From NCBI RefSeq assembly GCF_024437655.1, contig NZ_JANBVF010000007.1, positions 1 through 64,000 on the forward strand: DNA of 64,000 nucleotides, given 5' to 3'. Of this stretch, positions 26,015 to 34,705 are shown piece by piece (position 1 is the stretch's first letter; each line of letters opens with the position of its first letter). A program made the translations under genes and the position numbers. The notes beneath the pieces were generated by a model that was not told the DNA's origin, ran no database searches, and saw nothing but the letters and a program-made list of their open reading frames with translations. The stretch is from Chitinolyticbacter albus (GTDB lineage: Bacteria; Pseudomonadota; Gammaproteobacteria; Burkholderiales; Chitinibacteraceae).

Positions 26015-27412
26015 ATGAACAAACCCCTGGCCTGGAAACTGATCGCCCTCGGTTTCCTGATTCTGCTGCTGATGATTCCGCTATCGATGGTGCGTGGCAT
26101 CGCCAGCGAGCGACAACAGCGTGCGGGCGAAGTGCGCAACGAAATGGGCGAATACGCCGCACGGCCGCAAACGCTGGTCGGCCCCTTGCTGGTGCTCCCC
26201 TATCGCCGCACCGAATGGGCACAGCGCGAGCTGACCGAGAACGGCCAGAAACGCCAGGAGTGGTACGCGACCACCAGCGAGGACGCGGTCACCGTGCTGC
26301 AGCCAGAGCAATTGACGGTAACCGCCAAGCTCGATACCGAGACGCTGAAGCGCGGCATCTACGACGCGCAGCTCTACCACGCCGACAACCGCATCAGCGG
26401 CGGCTTCACCGTGCCGGCCCGCAAGTCGCTGGAAATACCCGCCGCCGAGGGCAAGCGCTACGACTATCAGTGGGGCAAGCCGGTGTTGGTGCTGGGCGTG
26501 AGCGATGCGCGCGGCATAGGCGCGCTGTCCGGTTCGCTCGATGACCTGGCACTGTCGTTCCGGCCGGGTGCCCTTATGAGCTGGCTGCCGGCCGGACTGC
26601 ACGCCGAGCTCGACACCACCATCGGCGACGACGAGCAGGTGCTGCCGTTCGCGCTGCAAATGAAGCTTTCCGGCACCGGCGAGCTTGTCGTCGCTCCGGT
26701 CGGCAAGAGCAGCAAGGTCACGCTATCGGGCAATTGGCCACACCCCAGCTTCGCCGGGCGCTTCGCGCCGCAAAGCCGCGAGATCCATGCCGATGGCTTT
26801 GCCGTGGAATGGCAGACCAGCTACTGGGCCAGCGGCTTCAACGAGCAGGCATTGGCGCAATGCGTGACCCAGGGCGCCGAGTGTGCGCTGTTCCGCGGCG
26901 AGCAATTGGGGCTGAAGCTGGTCGATCCGGTCGATCGCTACCTGTTGACCGAGCGCACGGTGAAGTATGGCGAGCTCTTTCTGCTGCTGATCTTCGGCGC
27001 CGTGCTGACCGTGGAGGTGCTGCGCCGCGTGGCGGTACACCCAGTGCAATACGGCCTCGTTGGCCTTGCGCTCGCGCTGTTCTTCCTCCTGACGCTGGCG
27101 CTGTCCGAACATATCGCCTTCTGGGCCTCCTACTGGATCGCCGCCGCGGCCTCAACACTGCTGCTCGGCTACTACGGCTGCCACGTACTGGGCGGCTGGC
27201 GGGCCGGCGCCGGCTTCGCCGGGCTCTTGGCTGGGCTATACGGCCTGTTGTTCGGCATCCTGCAGTCGGAGGACATGGCACTGCTGATGGGTAGCATCGC
27301 CCTCTTTGCCCTGCTCGCCGTGGTGATGGTGCTGACGCGCAAAGTGAACTGGTACGCGCTGACCCGCTCCACACAGCCGATGGATGAGCCGCTGCCGAAC
27401 GAGGCTCGGTAA
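26015..27412 (+). CDS. creD: inner-membrane protein CreD
   Basis: The product has 465 residues, near the 450 of E. coli CreD. GAGGAGAG precedes the ATG. A first membrane segment (LIALGFLILLLMIPLSMV) leads to a large periplasmic domain (about 35-320) with the family stretch GPLLVLPYRR and WQTSYWASGFNE, followed by five C-terminal membrane segments starting GELFLLLIFGAVLTVEV. CreD is induced by CreBC in enterobacteria and affects envelope integrity and colicin tolerance. No creBC genes are nearby. Confidence 0.93.
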   Translation: MNKPLAWKLIALGFLILLLMIPLSMVRGIASERQQRAGEVRNEMGEYAARPQTLVGPLLVLPYRRTEWAQRELTENGQKRQEWYATTSEDAVTVLQPEQLTVTAKLDTETLKRGIYDAQLYHADNRISGGFTVPARKSLEIPAAEGKRYDYQWGKPVLVLGVSDARGIGALSGSLDDLALSFRPGALMSWLPAGLHAELDTTIGDDEQVLPFALQMKLSGTGELVVAPVGKSSKVTLSGNWPHPSFAGRFAPQSREIHADGFAVEWQTSYWASGFNEQALAQCVTQGAECALFRGEQLGLKLVDPVDRYLLTERTVKYGELFLLLIFGAVLTVEVLRRVAVHPVQYGLVGLALALFFLLTLALSEHIAFWASYWIAAAASTLLLGYYGCHVLGGWRAGAGFAGLLAGLYGLLFGILQSEDMALLMGSIALFALLAVVMVLTRKVNWYALTRSTQPMDEPLPNEAR

Positions 27413-27765
27413 GCCGCAAGCGTGGCTCACTCTGAGGAAGCTGTATTGAAGTAGCCCCACCCGCATGCCGAGGCGATATGCCAGATACACGGGCCAACCC
27501 GGTGCTGCGCATGGTTAAGACCGACTCGGTGAGCGGGGCGGGGCTGCACCCCGACAGGGGCCCAATGCACTTGCCGCGGGCGATTGCTGCGGTAGTGATC
27601 TGCCCGTAGGCTGGTGTAACCACGCGCTGATTTGTAACATTGAGCGCCGATGCACCACCTGCGCATCCACCTGTTGTTCGTGGCTTTGGTCGACTGCCTT
27701 CGAACAGTAAATGTAAGAAAACCAGTGCGGGCCTGTTTGCCCGTCACCGCACTAGAGGTGCCCGT
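27413..27765. other. intergenic region before the DUF1287 gene
   Basis: These 353 bases hold no convincing gene. An inverted repeat AGTGCGG / CCGCACT (27724-27753) with inner GGGC / GCCC forms a stem-loop just upstream of the ribosome-binding site AGAGGTG and could act in the leader of the next gene. Confidence 0.4.
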
Positions 27766-28353
27766 ATGCGTAGACCCTGCCTGCTTTTGGTCATCTCGTT
27801 TTTTATCGTGGGGAGCGCGATTGCCGATAGCGCCACGACAGATGCGCTCGTCGCCGCGGCGCGAGCACGGACGTTAAAACCCGAGCGCTACGATGGCTCC
27901 TACCGCAGGATCGCCTACCCGATGGGCGATGTTCCCGATGACCGCGGCGTATGTACCGATGTCGTCATCCGGGCCTACCGCAAGGTCAAGATCGATCTTC
28001 AGGTGCTGGTGCACGAAGATATGCGCAAGAATTTCTCGGTCTACCCCAAGCTTTGGGGTTTGAGCAAGCCGGATCCCAACGTCGACCATCGCCGGGTTCC
28101 CAACCTGCAGACCTTTTTCCGCCGTGCTGGCGCGGCGCTACCCGTTTCAACGGCGGCTGCCGATTACAAATCGGGCGATCTGGTGACCTGGATGCTCCCA
28201 GGCAACCTTCCTCACATCGGCATCGTTTCGGACAGAACGGTGCCCGGCACTTCCCGGCCCCTGATCATCCATAACATCGGCTCTGGCTCCACGGAGGAGG
28301 ACGCGCTGTTCGCCTACCCGATCACCGGGCATTACCGGTACGCAAGATCGTGA
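27766..28353 (+). CDS. DUF1287 family secreted protein
   Basis: The product has 195 residues from the ATG at 27766 (AGAGGTG upstream). A signal peptide ends AIAD at about residue 20. The mature part matches the DUF1287 family (DDRGVCTDVVIRAYRKVKIDLQVLVHEDM, HRRVPNLQTFFRR, GDLVTWMLPGNLPHIGIVSD, HNIGSG). Conserved Cys in GVCTDV and the His in PHIGIV recall an NlpC/P60-like papain fold, so a periplasmic cell-wall amidase or peptidase is plausible but unproven. Confidence 0.87.
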   Translation: MRRPCLLLVISFFIVGSAIADSATTDALVAAARARTLKPERYDGSYRRIAYPMGDVPDDRGVCTDVVIRAYRKVKIDLQVLVHEDMRKNFSVYPKLWGLSKPDPNVDHRRVPNLQTFFRRAGAALPVSTAAADYKSGDLVTWMLPGNLPHIGIVSDRTVPGTSRPLIIHNIGSGSTEEDALFAYPITGHYRYARS

Positions 28354-28715
28354 ACAGGCGCCCAGGTGTTGGGCGGCGGAGCGCCGCCAGCGTTGCGTTT
28401 TCGCCGGAAACCCGGCTTCCCACCGCTCGGAGCCCGCGCAAAATCCCCGGCGCGGGGAAGCCTGGCACCTCACCCTGAGTTCACGCTGTGCCAGTGCGCA
28501 TTTCAAGCGGCATATGAGCCCCGATCAGGCGTACGCAGCAAGCGTTTGCACAGGGTCCAGGCCGGCGCAGGCTGGCGTTTGCCCCTGGCATAGCCAGTAC
28601 TGCGACACGGCATCGTGCCAGCACCGGGCGACCATGGCGCAACAATGAATTGGGCGCCAACCATGGCATGGTGGGCTCGGCATGGGAAAATGGCGGTCAG
28701 CACCCAGGATCCATC
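28354..28715. other. intergenic region with short stem-loops
   Basis: These 362 bases include a GGCGGC / GCCGCC hairpin shortly after the DUF1287 gene (about 28371-28387), which may stop transcription, and a CCCCGGCGCGGGG palindrome near 28446-28459. No gene is supported. Confidence 0.35.
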
Positions 28716-29720
28716 ATGACCGCCACGCCCCCCACCGTTCGCCACCTCGTCGTCCACCAGTTGCTCAAATCGCCACACGGCGCAGCCACGATCGCGCTGC
28801 GATCCGGCGCAATGCCGGTGAACGGTGCCGCCCAGCGCCTGATCGAACACCTGTGCCAGCGCTACGCCGGCCGCTTCGGCAAGGGCTACGGCCGCTTCGA
28901 GGAGGACGAGGACAATTTCCCGATGCCGCGCTTCGTACGCCAGTACGCGTTTGACCACAGCATCGATTTCCTCGAACTCTCTCGCCTGATGATGCAGCAC
29001 CTGCAGCAACGCGCCGGCGAGGAACAGCTCGCCAGCGGCGGCTACGTGCTGATTGCCCACATCGCCGATGGCGGCGCTGATTGCCTGCTGGTGGCGCTCG
29101 TCACCGAAGTGGTCGGCATGGCGATCACCGGCGATTTCGAGCTCATCGACAGCCCGCAGCTCGATCTCGATAACCTGCGCGTGGCCGGGCGTATCGACCT
29201 GACGGCGCTCTCGAATGGTGCCGAGCGCTACATCAGCTTTCTCAAGGGCCGTGGCGATGTGGCCAACTACTTCAAGCTGTTCCTCGGCTGCAACGACGTG
29301 CGCCTAGCGCTGAAGGAGACGCAGAAGCTGGTGCAGGGCCTCACCCAGTTCGCCGAGGCCGAGGCATTGGCCCAGCCGCAGCGCGACGCGCTGTTCGAGC
29401 GCGCCCACCAGTATCTGGATGAACGTGGCGACGAGCACGAACCGTTGGCGCTGGATGAGCTGGTACGCCGCGCCTATCCGGACGCACCCGAGCGGCTGAG
29501 CCGTGCGCTGGGCGACGAGGCACTGGGACTCGCCGATGGCTTCGTTCCCGATCGCCGCGCCATCAAGCCGCTACGCCGCTTTGCCGCCAACGGCGAGCAC
29601 TGGAAGATCGAGTTCGATCGCGCGAGCCTCAGATCCGGCGCGGTGATCTATGACCGCGAGCGCCAGATGCTGATCCTGACCGAACTGCCGGAAGCGCTGA
29701 AGGCGGCGCTGGCGGATTGA
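28716..29720 (+). CDS. yejK: nucleoid-associated protein NdpA / YejK
   Basis: The product has 334 residues, almost identical in length to E. coli YejK (335). The ATG at 28716 fits the family N terminus (VRHLVVHQLLKS). Family features are LIEHLCQRYAGRFGKGYGRFE, VLIAHIADGGADCLLVALV, SFLKGRGDVANYFKLFLGC and the final WKIEFDRASLRSGAVIYDRE. YejK/NdpA binds nucleoid DNA and affects supercoiling; its precise function is unsettled. Confidence 0.94.
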   Translation: MTATPPTVRHLVVHQLLKSPHGAATIALRSGAMPVNGAAQRLIEHLCQRYAGRFGKGYGRFEEDEDNFPMPRFVRQYAFDHSIDFLELSRLMMQHLQQRAGEEQLASGGYVLIAHIADGGADCLLVALVTEVVGMAITGDFELIDSPQLDLDNLRVAGRIDLTALSNGAERYISFLKGRGDVANYFKLFLGCNDVRLALKETQKLVQGLTQFAEAEALAQPQRDALFERAHQYLDERGDEHEPLALDELVRRAYPDAPERLSRALGDEALGLADGFVPDRRAIKPLRRFAANGEHWKIEFDRASLRSGAVIYDRERQMLILTELPEALKAALAD

Positions 29721-29723
29721 TGC

Positions 29724-30125
29724 TCAAGCCGCGCCTGCTGCCAACGCCGCTGGCAGCGCCAGCGCCCGGCGAGCCGCTGCAGAATCACCCACCAGGGTCA
29801 CGGGCACCGGCAGCGCGCGGTAGAACCCGGCGAGCAGCCTGCCCACCTCCTGCGCAGGAAGGTCACCCGGCGCCAGTTCGATCACCACGTGCTGGAGCAC
29901 GGGCACGTGGCGCTCCGGCGTTCGGGTATCGAACACGCGTATCGGCCAACCCTGCAGCGGCCGTGATTGCGCGGCAACGGTCAGCCACAGGCGGTAGCCG
30001 CGAGAGAAATACGGCCTGGCGGTTTCGATGCCCATCAGCAACCGTGCCAGTTCGTCCCGGTCCGCCACGTCGCGCAGCGTGACCTTGAGCAACGCGGAAT
30101 AGGCATCGGCTTCGATGGTGAACAT
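29724..30125 (-). CDS. small STAS-like hypothetical protein
   Basis: The product has 133 residues with AAGGAGGAAA before the ATG at 30125. Its length and pattern (LKVTLRDVADRDELARLL, YRLWLTVAAQSRPLQGWPIRVFD) suggest a single alpha/beta domain, possibly SpoIIAA/STAS-like, but the match is weak. It lies 54 bases after the zinc-ribbon gene on the same strand and may belong to that unit. Confidence 0.65.
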   Translation of the reverse strand: MFTIEADAYSALLKVTLRDVADRDELARLLMGIETARPYFSRGYRLWLTVAAQSRPLQGWPIRVFDTRTPERHVPVLQHVVIELAPGDLPAQEVGRLLAGFYRALPVPVTLVGDSAAARRALALPAALAAGAA

Positions 30126-30178
30126 GGCAGTTTCCTCCTTGCAGCTCTCCAGCCTAGCGCGAGTTCGTCCCCCGCGCG

Positions 30179-30460
30179 TCAGGCTCGAAAACCGCGCTGC
30201 CCGCCATGACACTGGCGGCAGACCAGCCAGCAGGCATTCAACACCTTGAGCAAGGCCTGCGAGACGACAAAAACCGCCGTGCCGTACAGCCACCACGGCC
30301 AGATGGCGAGGCCGAACAGCTGCAGTACGGCGCCCGCCAGCGCCAGCACCGCGGCGAATACGGTGAAGTGCCTAGCCCGCGACAGCTCCTTGCGGCGGGT
30401 CGGCGACCAGTCGCAGATGCCGCCGCAATGCTTGCAGCGTACCGGTGCGTTCATGGTCAT
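30179..30460 (-). CDS. small zinc-ribbon membrane protein
   Basis: The product has 93 residues from an ATG overlapping the previous stop (ATGA). A CKHC pair at residues 9-12 and a CRQC pair near the C terminus flank two membrane segments (FTVFAAVLALAGAVLQLFGLAI and WLYGTAVFVVSQALL). The two cysteine pairs could make a zinc site on one membrane face. I do not know the family. The overlap with the nucleosidase gene implies coupled translation. Confidence 0.72.
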   Translation of the reverse strand: MTMNAPVRCKHCGGICDWSPTRRKELSRARHFTVFAAVLALAGAVLQLFGLAIWPWWLYGTAVFVVSQALLKVLNACWLVCRQCHGGQRGFRA

Positions 30461-31059
30461 CGGCTGACCTCGAGCGCATCCAGCAGCACCGCGAGCCCAT
30501 GGTGCAGGCTGGCAATCGAACCGGCGAAATCCCACGGCGGATGATCGATCACCGCCTCGTTGGAAATGGCACGCACCTCCAGAAAACGCTGGCCGCCTTC
30601 GAGGCAGGCATGGAAGAAAGCGGCACCTTCCATATTCTCGATATCGATACCGGCCACTGCCGCATGCGGCGCCAGCGCGGCGTTCAACGTATTGCTGTGC
30701 GCCAGCGGCAAGTGCGGCGCTTCCGGCAGATGCGGGCAGTCGTAGCGCGGCGGTACCACGATGTCCATGCCGAGGTCGATCTGCGACAGATGGCTGAAAC
30801 CATCGCGGTGGAAGAAGCCCAGATCGGCATCGGTCTCGCTCGCCACCAGCGCCACGTCGCCCACCTCGAACGGCGAATCCGGGTAGACGCCGGCAATGCC
30901 GGCGAGGATCAGCAAGTCCGCCCGGTGCGTGTGGATCAACCGCGTCGTCGTCACCGCCGTCGCGGCAAGGCCCACACCGCTGACGATGAACTCGACGCCC
31001 GGATAGGCAAAACCCACAGCCTCCATCGCCGTGGGAAACAGCACGATGGTACGCATCAT
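30457..31059 (-). CDS. nucleoside phosphorylase-superfamily protein, futalosine hydrolase-like
   Basis: The product has 200 residues from the ATG at 31059, in an ATGA overlap with ridA. The fold signature is GVGLAATAVTTTRLI, LLILAGIAGVYPDS, the VALVASETDADLGF strand, and the specificity segment IDIENMEGAAFFHAC to EVRAISNEAV with the purine/ribose contact Glu. The EVRAISN element resembles futalosine hydrolase (MqnB) more than methylthioadenosine nucleosidase. Futalosine is an intermediate of one menaquinone pathway, yet this organism carries ubiquinone genes and no other mqn gene is visible, so the substrate is uncertain. Confidence 0.78.
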   Translation of the reverse strand: MMRTIVLFPTAMEAVGFAYPGVEFIVSGVGLAATAVTTTRLIHTHRADLLILAGIAGVYPDSPFEVGDVALVASETDADLGFFHRDGFSHLSQIDLGMDIVVPPRYDCPHLPEAPHLPLAHSNTLNAALAPHAAVAGIDIENMEGAAFFHACLEGGQRFLEVRAISNEAVIDHPPWDFAGSIASLHHGLAVLLDALEVSR

Positions 31060-31403
31060 GCGCGCGCCGCGACGAAGGCGATCTCCACCTTCATGGCGGG
31101 GTTCAGCAGTTCCACCTTGATGCAGGCGCGCGATGGCGCCGCACCCGCCGGCAACCAGGCTTCCCACGCGGCATTCAGCGCCGGCACGTCGCCCACATCG
31201 GTGACGTAGATCGTCGCCATCAAGAGCCGCGACTTGTCGCTGCCAGCCAGCTGCAAGGTCGCCTCGGCCTGCACCAGCACCTGCCGCACCTGGTCGGCCA
31301 TGTCGGTGCTCACATCATTCGGCACTTCTACGAAATGGATGACGTTCTGGAACACGGTGGCGTCGGACCAACGGGGGGTGGGGTTGATGCGGGTGATGGT
31401 CAT
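31056..31403 (-). CDS. RidA family protein
   Basis: The product has 115 residues from MTITRINPTPR (31403). The fold pattern (FVEVPNDVSTDMADQVRQVLVQAEATLQLAGSDKSRLLMATIYVTDV, APSRACIKVELLNPAMKVEIAFVAA) is RidA/YjgF, including the conserved Arg in SRACIKVE. Canonical RidA hydrolyses reactive enamine intermediates formed by PLP enzymes; the subfamily here is not fixed. First gene of a coupled set with the nucleosidase-like and zinc-ribbon genes. Confidence 0.87.
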   Translation of the reverse strand: MTITRINPTPRWSDATVFQNVIHFVEVPNDVSTDMADQVRQVLVQAEATLQLAGSDKSRLLMATIYVTDVGDVPALNAAWEAWLPAGAAPSRACIKVELLNPAMKVEIAFVAARA

Positions 31404-32073
31404 GGGCTTGAGTTTCACGGTGGCGATGGATGGACGGGATGATGCCACGTTGCAGGACGTACTCGCTGCATAGCGGCAATACGCCCGCCATGCACGGCGG
31501 CCTCGTCAACCTCTGCTACGCCCCCCACCAGCCCAAGCATCCTATGCGGCGCAATGCCTTAGGCGATTTCGCCCCTACAAGTGCGCCGTACGTGAGGTTT
31601 TCGTTCATAACAACCTCACCATCACCATCTTGACCAGCCCACCTGATTAAAGAAACCCTCCAGCTCGCCATCTTTATCGCCAGTTTTACCCAAAAACTCG
31701 AAAGCCTCGTGTAGATCAAATAAAACAAATTTGCTCGGAAAGCATGGTCGAGAAAACCGCTTTTTCATCACCCCGTTAAATCAATGGAACAAATTGGCCT
31801 CGACCAACCCAATTGAAAGCGCTTGCGCATTTTGCATTCTAAATAATCAAATCATTAACAAATAAAAGGGCGAATTCTTATATTATTAATCAATATTTTA
31901 CGCATAAGCCACACCATCAAAGCAAACAGGCCATCATTAATTATTCACATGGAATACGACATGCTACTCTGCCCATTCGGGCGTCGAATAAATCCTAAGC
32001 AATCAAGCAATCAATTAATTAGCCGCCCGTTGAGTCAGGCAAAAACAAGCCTACCAAAACGAGGAGTCTAACC
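31404..32073. other. AT-rich intergenic region upstream of the GT-C-like gene
   Basis: These 670 bases have two parts. From about 31490 to 31600 is GC-rich sequence with a GGCGATTTCGCCCCTAC motif that looks like a dispersed palindromic element. From about 31650 to 32070 the sequence is strikingly AT-rich for this genome, with repeated AATTAAT and TTATTAA runs, and resembles an H-NS-bound promoter. No gene is seen. Confidence 0.55.
31814..31827. promoter_or_regulatory. candidate LacI-family-type operator
   Basis: TGAAAGCGCTTGCG contains a central CG-symmetric AAGCGCTT palindrome, the form used by many LacI/GalR regulators, 247 bases before the GT-C-like gene. No LacI-type gene is in the window. 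Confidence 0.25.
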
Positions 32074-33867
32074 ATGTCCATAAACGCTGGCGCTCAGGCA
32101 CTTGCCCCTACCGCCAAGCCTGCCTATCAGGGGTTTCTGCGCTCTTTCGCTCAATTTGCGACTTCGCCCATGAACGCCAAGCAGATGAGCGTGCTGCTGG
32201 GTTTGATCGGCTTTTGCAGTCTGCTGGAAGTGCTGGCCTTCTGCTTTCCCGGTGGCTTTGCCATGATGGCATCGCGCTGTTGGTTGCTGACCGCGATGCT
32301 GGCCGGCGGCTATATCTTGTTTGCCGCGGCGCGCGCATTGCGCCAGGATTTTCGCAAAGCAACCTGGTGGGTAGCAGCCAGCCTGCTATTGCTGTTCGGC
32401 GCCATGCTGGCCGTATTGGGCAACTTGCAATACGCCGGCATCAGCCCGGAAGCCACCTTGCAGGCAGCAGCCGGCATGAATGCCTTCAACAGCGGCGACT
32501 GGAACTACACCGGCAAGGCGTTCATCGGTTACCCCAGCCGCCAGTATCTGATTGCCGCATTACCCAGCCAGCTGTTCGGTCGCAGCATCTTTGCATTGCA
32601 CCTGGGGTTTGCGTTGCCTTTCCTGCTGGGCCTCTTTGCGTGCTACGCCGGGCTGCGCCGTTGGTGTGAAAAGGTGGATAGCCGCTTGGCACTGCTGCCG
32701 CTGGCGCTGCTGCCCGCATTTTCCTATCCGGTCGAGTATTACCTGATCTTCGAGCAGGTGATCTTTCCCATGGCCTACACCTTGCTAGCCATGGGCAGCC
32801 TGCTGTTGCTGCTGGCCGACTTCAGCCTGCTCGCTGCCATCGCGCTATTCTGGAGCGGCTGCATGCTCAGCAATTGCTATACCCCGGCGCTGGCCAGCCT
32901 GGGCTTGCTGCTGGTGACCTACTGCCACCTGCTGTTGCAGCCACACTACGGGTTGCCGGCCACAGTGACGACGACATCGGTGCGCCGTAGCCTGCTCGCC
33001 TTGCTGGGAGGAACAACCTTGTTTGCCGCATGTACCGTGCTGGCAGGGCGAGGTGATCGGGTGTCCGAACTGCGGCCGGAGGCAACGGCAAGCCAAATGG
33101 CCCAGGATGTCCTGTCCTTCCTCACTGACCACCACGCGGCCTTCTTCGGCGTATTGCTGCTGCCCGTGCTCGCCTATCTATTACTGGCCTTCAGCCTGAG
33201 GTTGGGACGCGGCCATTTCCTGCTGGCTGGGTGGGTGGTGGGCGTCATGCTGGCCACCACCACCTTAAAGGGCTACACCAGCTACGAGATGGCCAGCATC
33301 ATGCAGCGCGCCATGATCATTCTGCCGGTGCTGCTGGTGGCGATGACGCTCATGCTGGCGCACTGGCTGGGAAAACGGCAGATCCGGCTGCCAGCCAGCG
33401 CCCTCCTGGCAGTGATAGTGGCCAGCACGATATTCGGCTGGACTAACGTCCACCGCGAAAACCGTTATTTCAAATACATGAACCACATCAGGCCGTTTAA
33501 GTTCGTGTTGGCCGATCTACAGACCACGGCCGGCAATCTGGGGCTGACCGAGGAGTCGGAGTTCGATTTCGTTCTGGTCACCCGCAACAACCTGTTGACC
33601 AACCCCGCCGATTACCTGAGCTATTTCTATCCGGCCGCGCATGCGCTGGTATCGGACGGCAGTAGCCTGCCAGCCGAGTTAGGCAAGCAGCGGCCATTGC
33701 TGGTGTACGCTGACGAAGGGTTGGGCACCACGCTGCCCAACGTAGCAATGGAAGCCTTTCCGGGGCACGACAAGCGCAATGACCAGCGCTTCATTCTGTA
33801 CCGTGCCATACGCTGCGGCGACTGCGGCCCTCAACAGCAGGCAATGGCCAACACTGGACGTCAGTAG
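32074..33867 (+). CDS. polytopic membrane protein, GT-C glycosyltransferase-like
   Basis: The product has 597 residues; GAGGAG lies just before the ATG. There are about twelve membrane segments and a soluble C-terminal domain (from about 470). The first periplasmic loop has NAFNSGDWNYTGKAFIGYPSRQYLIAALP, and the arrangement (short loop followed by LHLGFALPFLLGLFACYAG) is that of GT-C-type lipid-sugar transferases and relatives in which an acidic residue in this loop is catalytic. No exact family is assigned. It stands alone behind a long AT-rich promoter region, suggesting acquired or silenced expression. Confidence 0.72.
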   Translation: MSINAGAQALAPTAKPAYQGFLRSFAQFATSPMNAKQMSVLLGLIGFCSLLEVLAFCFPGGFAMMASRCWLLTAMLAGGYILFAAARALRQDFRKATWWVAASLLLLFGAMLAVLGNLQYAGISPEATLQAAAGMNAFNSGDWNYTGKAFIGYPSRQYLIAALPSQLFGRSIFALHLGFALPFLLGLFACYAGLRRWCEKVDSRLALLPLALLPAFSYPVEYYLIFEQVIFPMAYTLLAMGSLLLLLADFSLLAAIALFWSGCMLSNCYTPALASLGLLLVTYCHLLLQPHYGLPATVTTTSVRRSLLALLGGTTLFAACTVLAGRGDRVSELRPEATASQMAQDVLSFLTDHHAAFFGVLLLPVLAYLLLAFSLRLGRGHFLLAGWVVGVMLATTTLKGYTSYEMASIMQRAMIILPVLLVAMTLMLAHWLGKRQIRLPASALLAVIVASTIFGWTNVHRENRYFKYMNHIRPFKFVLADLQTTAGNLGLTEESEFDFVLVTRNNLLTNPADYLSYFYPAAHALVSDGSSLPAELGKQRPLLVYADEGLGTTLPNVAMEAFPGHDKRNDQRFILYRAIRCGDCGPQQQAMANTGRQ

Positions 33868-33980
33868 GGTGGTGAAAACCCCGCCGATCCGATCATGCCC
33901 CGCTCTGGCGGAATGAGTTTCAGCGCCTGCGGCGCGATGCTTTGATGCTAGTTCCGCCCGGCGGACGGCATCAAAACCCC

Positions 33981-33993
33981 GTGCCGCAGGCAC
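33981..33993 (-). terminator. candidate terminator of the gene at 34136-34705
   Basis: GTGCC-GCA-GGCAC forms a short hairpin which, on the minus strand, is followed by GGGGTTTT. It lies about 140 bases past the stop, so the assignment is moderate. Confidence 0.4.
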
Positions 33994-34135
33994 AGAAACG
34001 ATACGCGCGGAGCCGTTCTTAACACGCCTACTGCGCCATGATTGCACGCCACGATGTGCGCGATGCGTAGGCTCAACATTCGTCAGCCCACACCATTTTC
34101 TCGGTTCGCAGCTAAGGAATGGCGGGGGCGTGCAG

Positions 34136-34705
34136 TTAACGCACTTTTACGAAATCCCTACCAACGCGCCTGAACACACCGTCGCGCGCTTGCAAGTGTG
34201 CGCCGTCAGCGATCTGATAGCGCAGGTAGTACTCTTTTTCTGCGGGCTTCAAGCCGCCAGGTTCGTCCCACAACGGAAAGTACGCCAAGCGCACATACAC
34301 GTCCCCGTCCACCAGTAGTACAAAAGCGGTATCGATAGGCAACCATTTCCCGCCCACCACATCCGTGGCCAACAGGCGGACGCCGCCGTTTTCCGCCTTC
34401 CAGATCGCCAAATGCGTCGCCACATTGCTGCCGCCACAGCAGGCGGCCATGCCAAAGAACACACCTTGCAAATCCTTGCCGACCGTTAACGGAGCGAATT
34501 GTTGATACTCGCATCGTGCGGCAGCCCACTCGGCCGGCGCGGCTCCGCAGTCGGTTTGCTTATCCAGATGGCGGTGCAATATCGCCATGCCTTCCTCGAC
34601 CGAACCGCCGCTGATGATCACCGTTCCATTGCCGGGCGCTGCGTGGCTGATCGACGTTGCCACGCATAGCGCGAACAGCGCTAACGGGACCCAGGCCCAT
34701 CTCAC
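34136..34705 (-). CDS. secreted hypothetical protein
   Basis: The product has 189 residues from a GTG that overlaps the cutC stop (GTGA). A signal peptide (VRWAWVPLALFALCVATSISHA) ends near residue 22. The mature protein has several Cys (DCGAAPAEWAAARCEY, MAACCGGSNVATHLAIWKA) and a strand-rich middle. I do not recognise the family. The overlap means it is made together with CutC. Confidence 0.72.
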   Translation of the reverse strand: MRWAWVPLALFALCVATSISHAAPGNGTVIISGGSVEEGMAILHRHLDKQTDCGAAPAEWAAARCEYQQFAPLTVGKDLQGVFFGMAACCGGSNVATHLAIWKAENGGVRLLATDVVGGKWLPIDTAFVLLVDGDVYVRLAYFPLWDEPGGLKPAEKEYYLRYQIADGAHLQARDGVFRRVGRDFVKVR

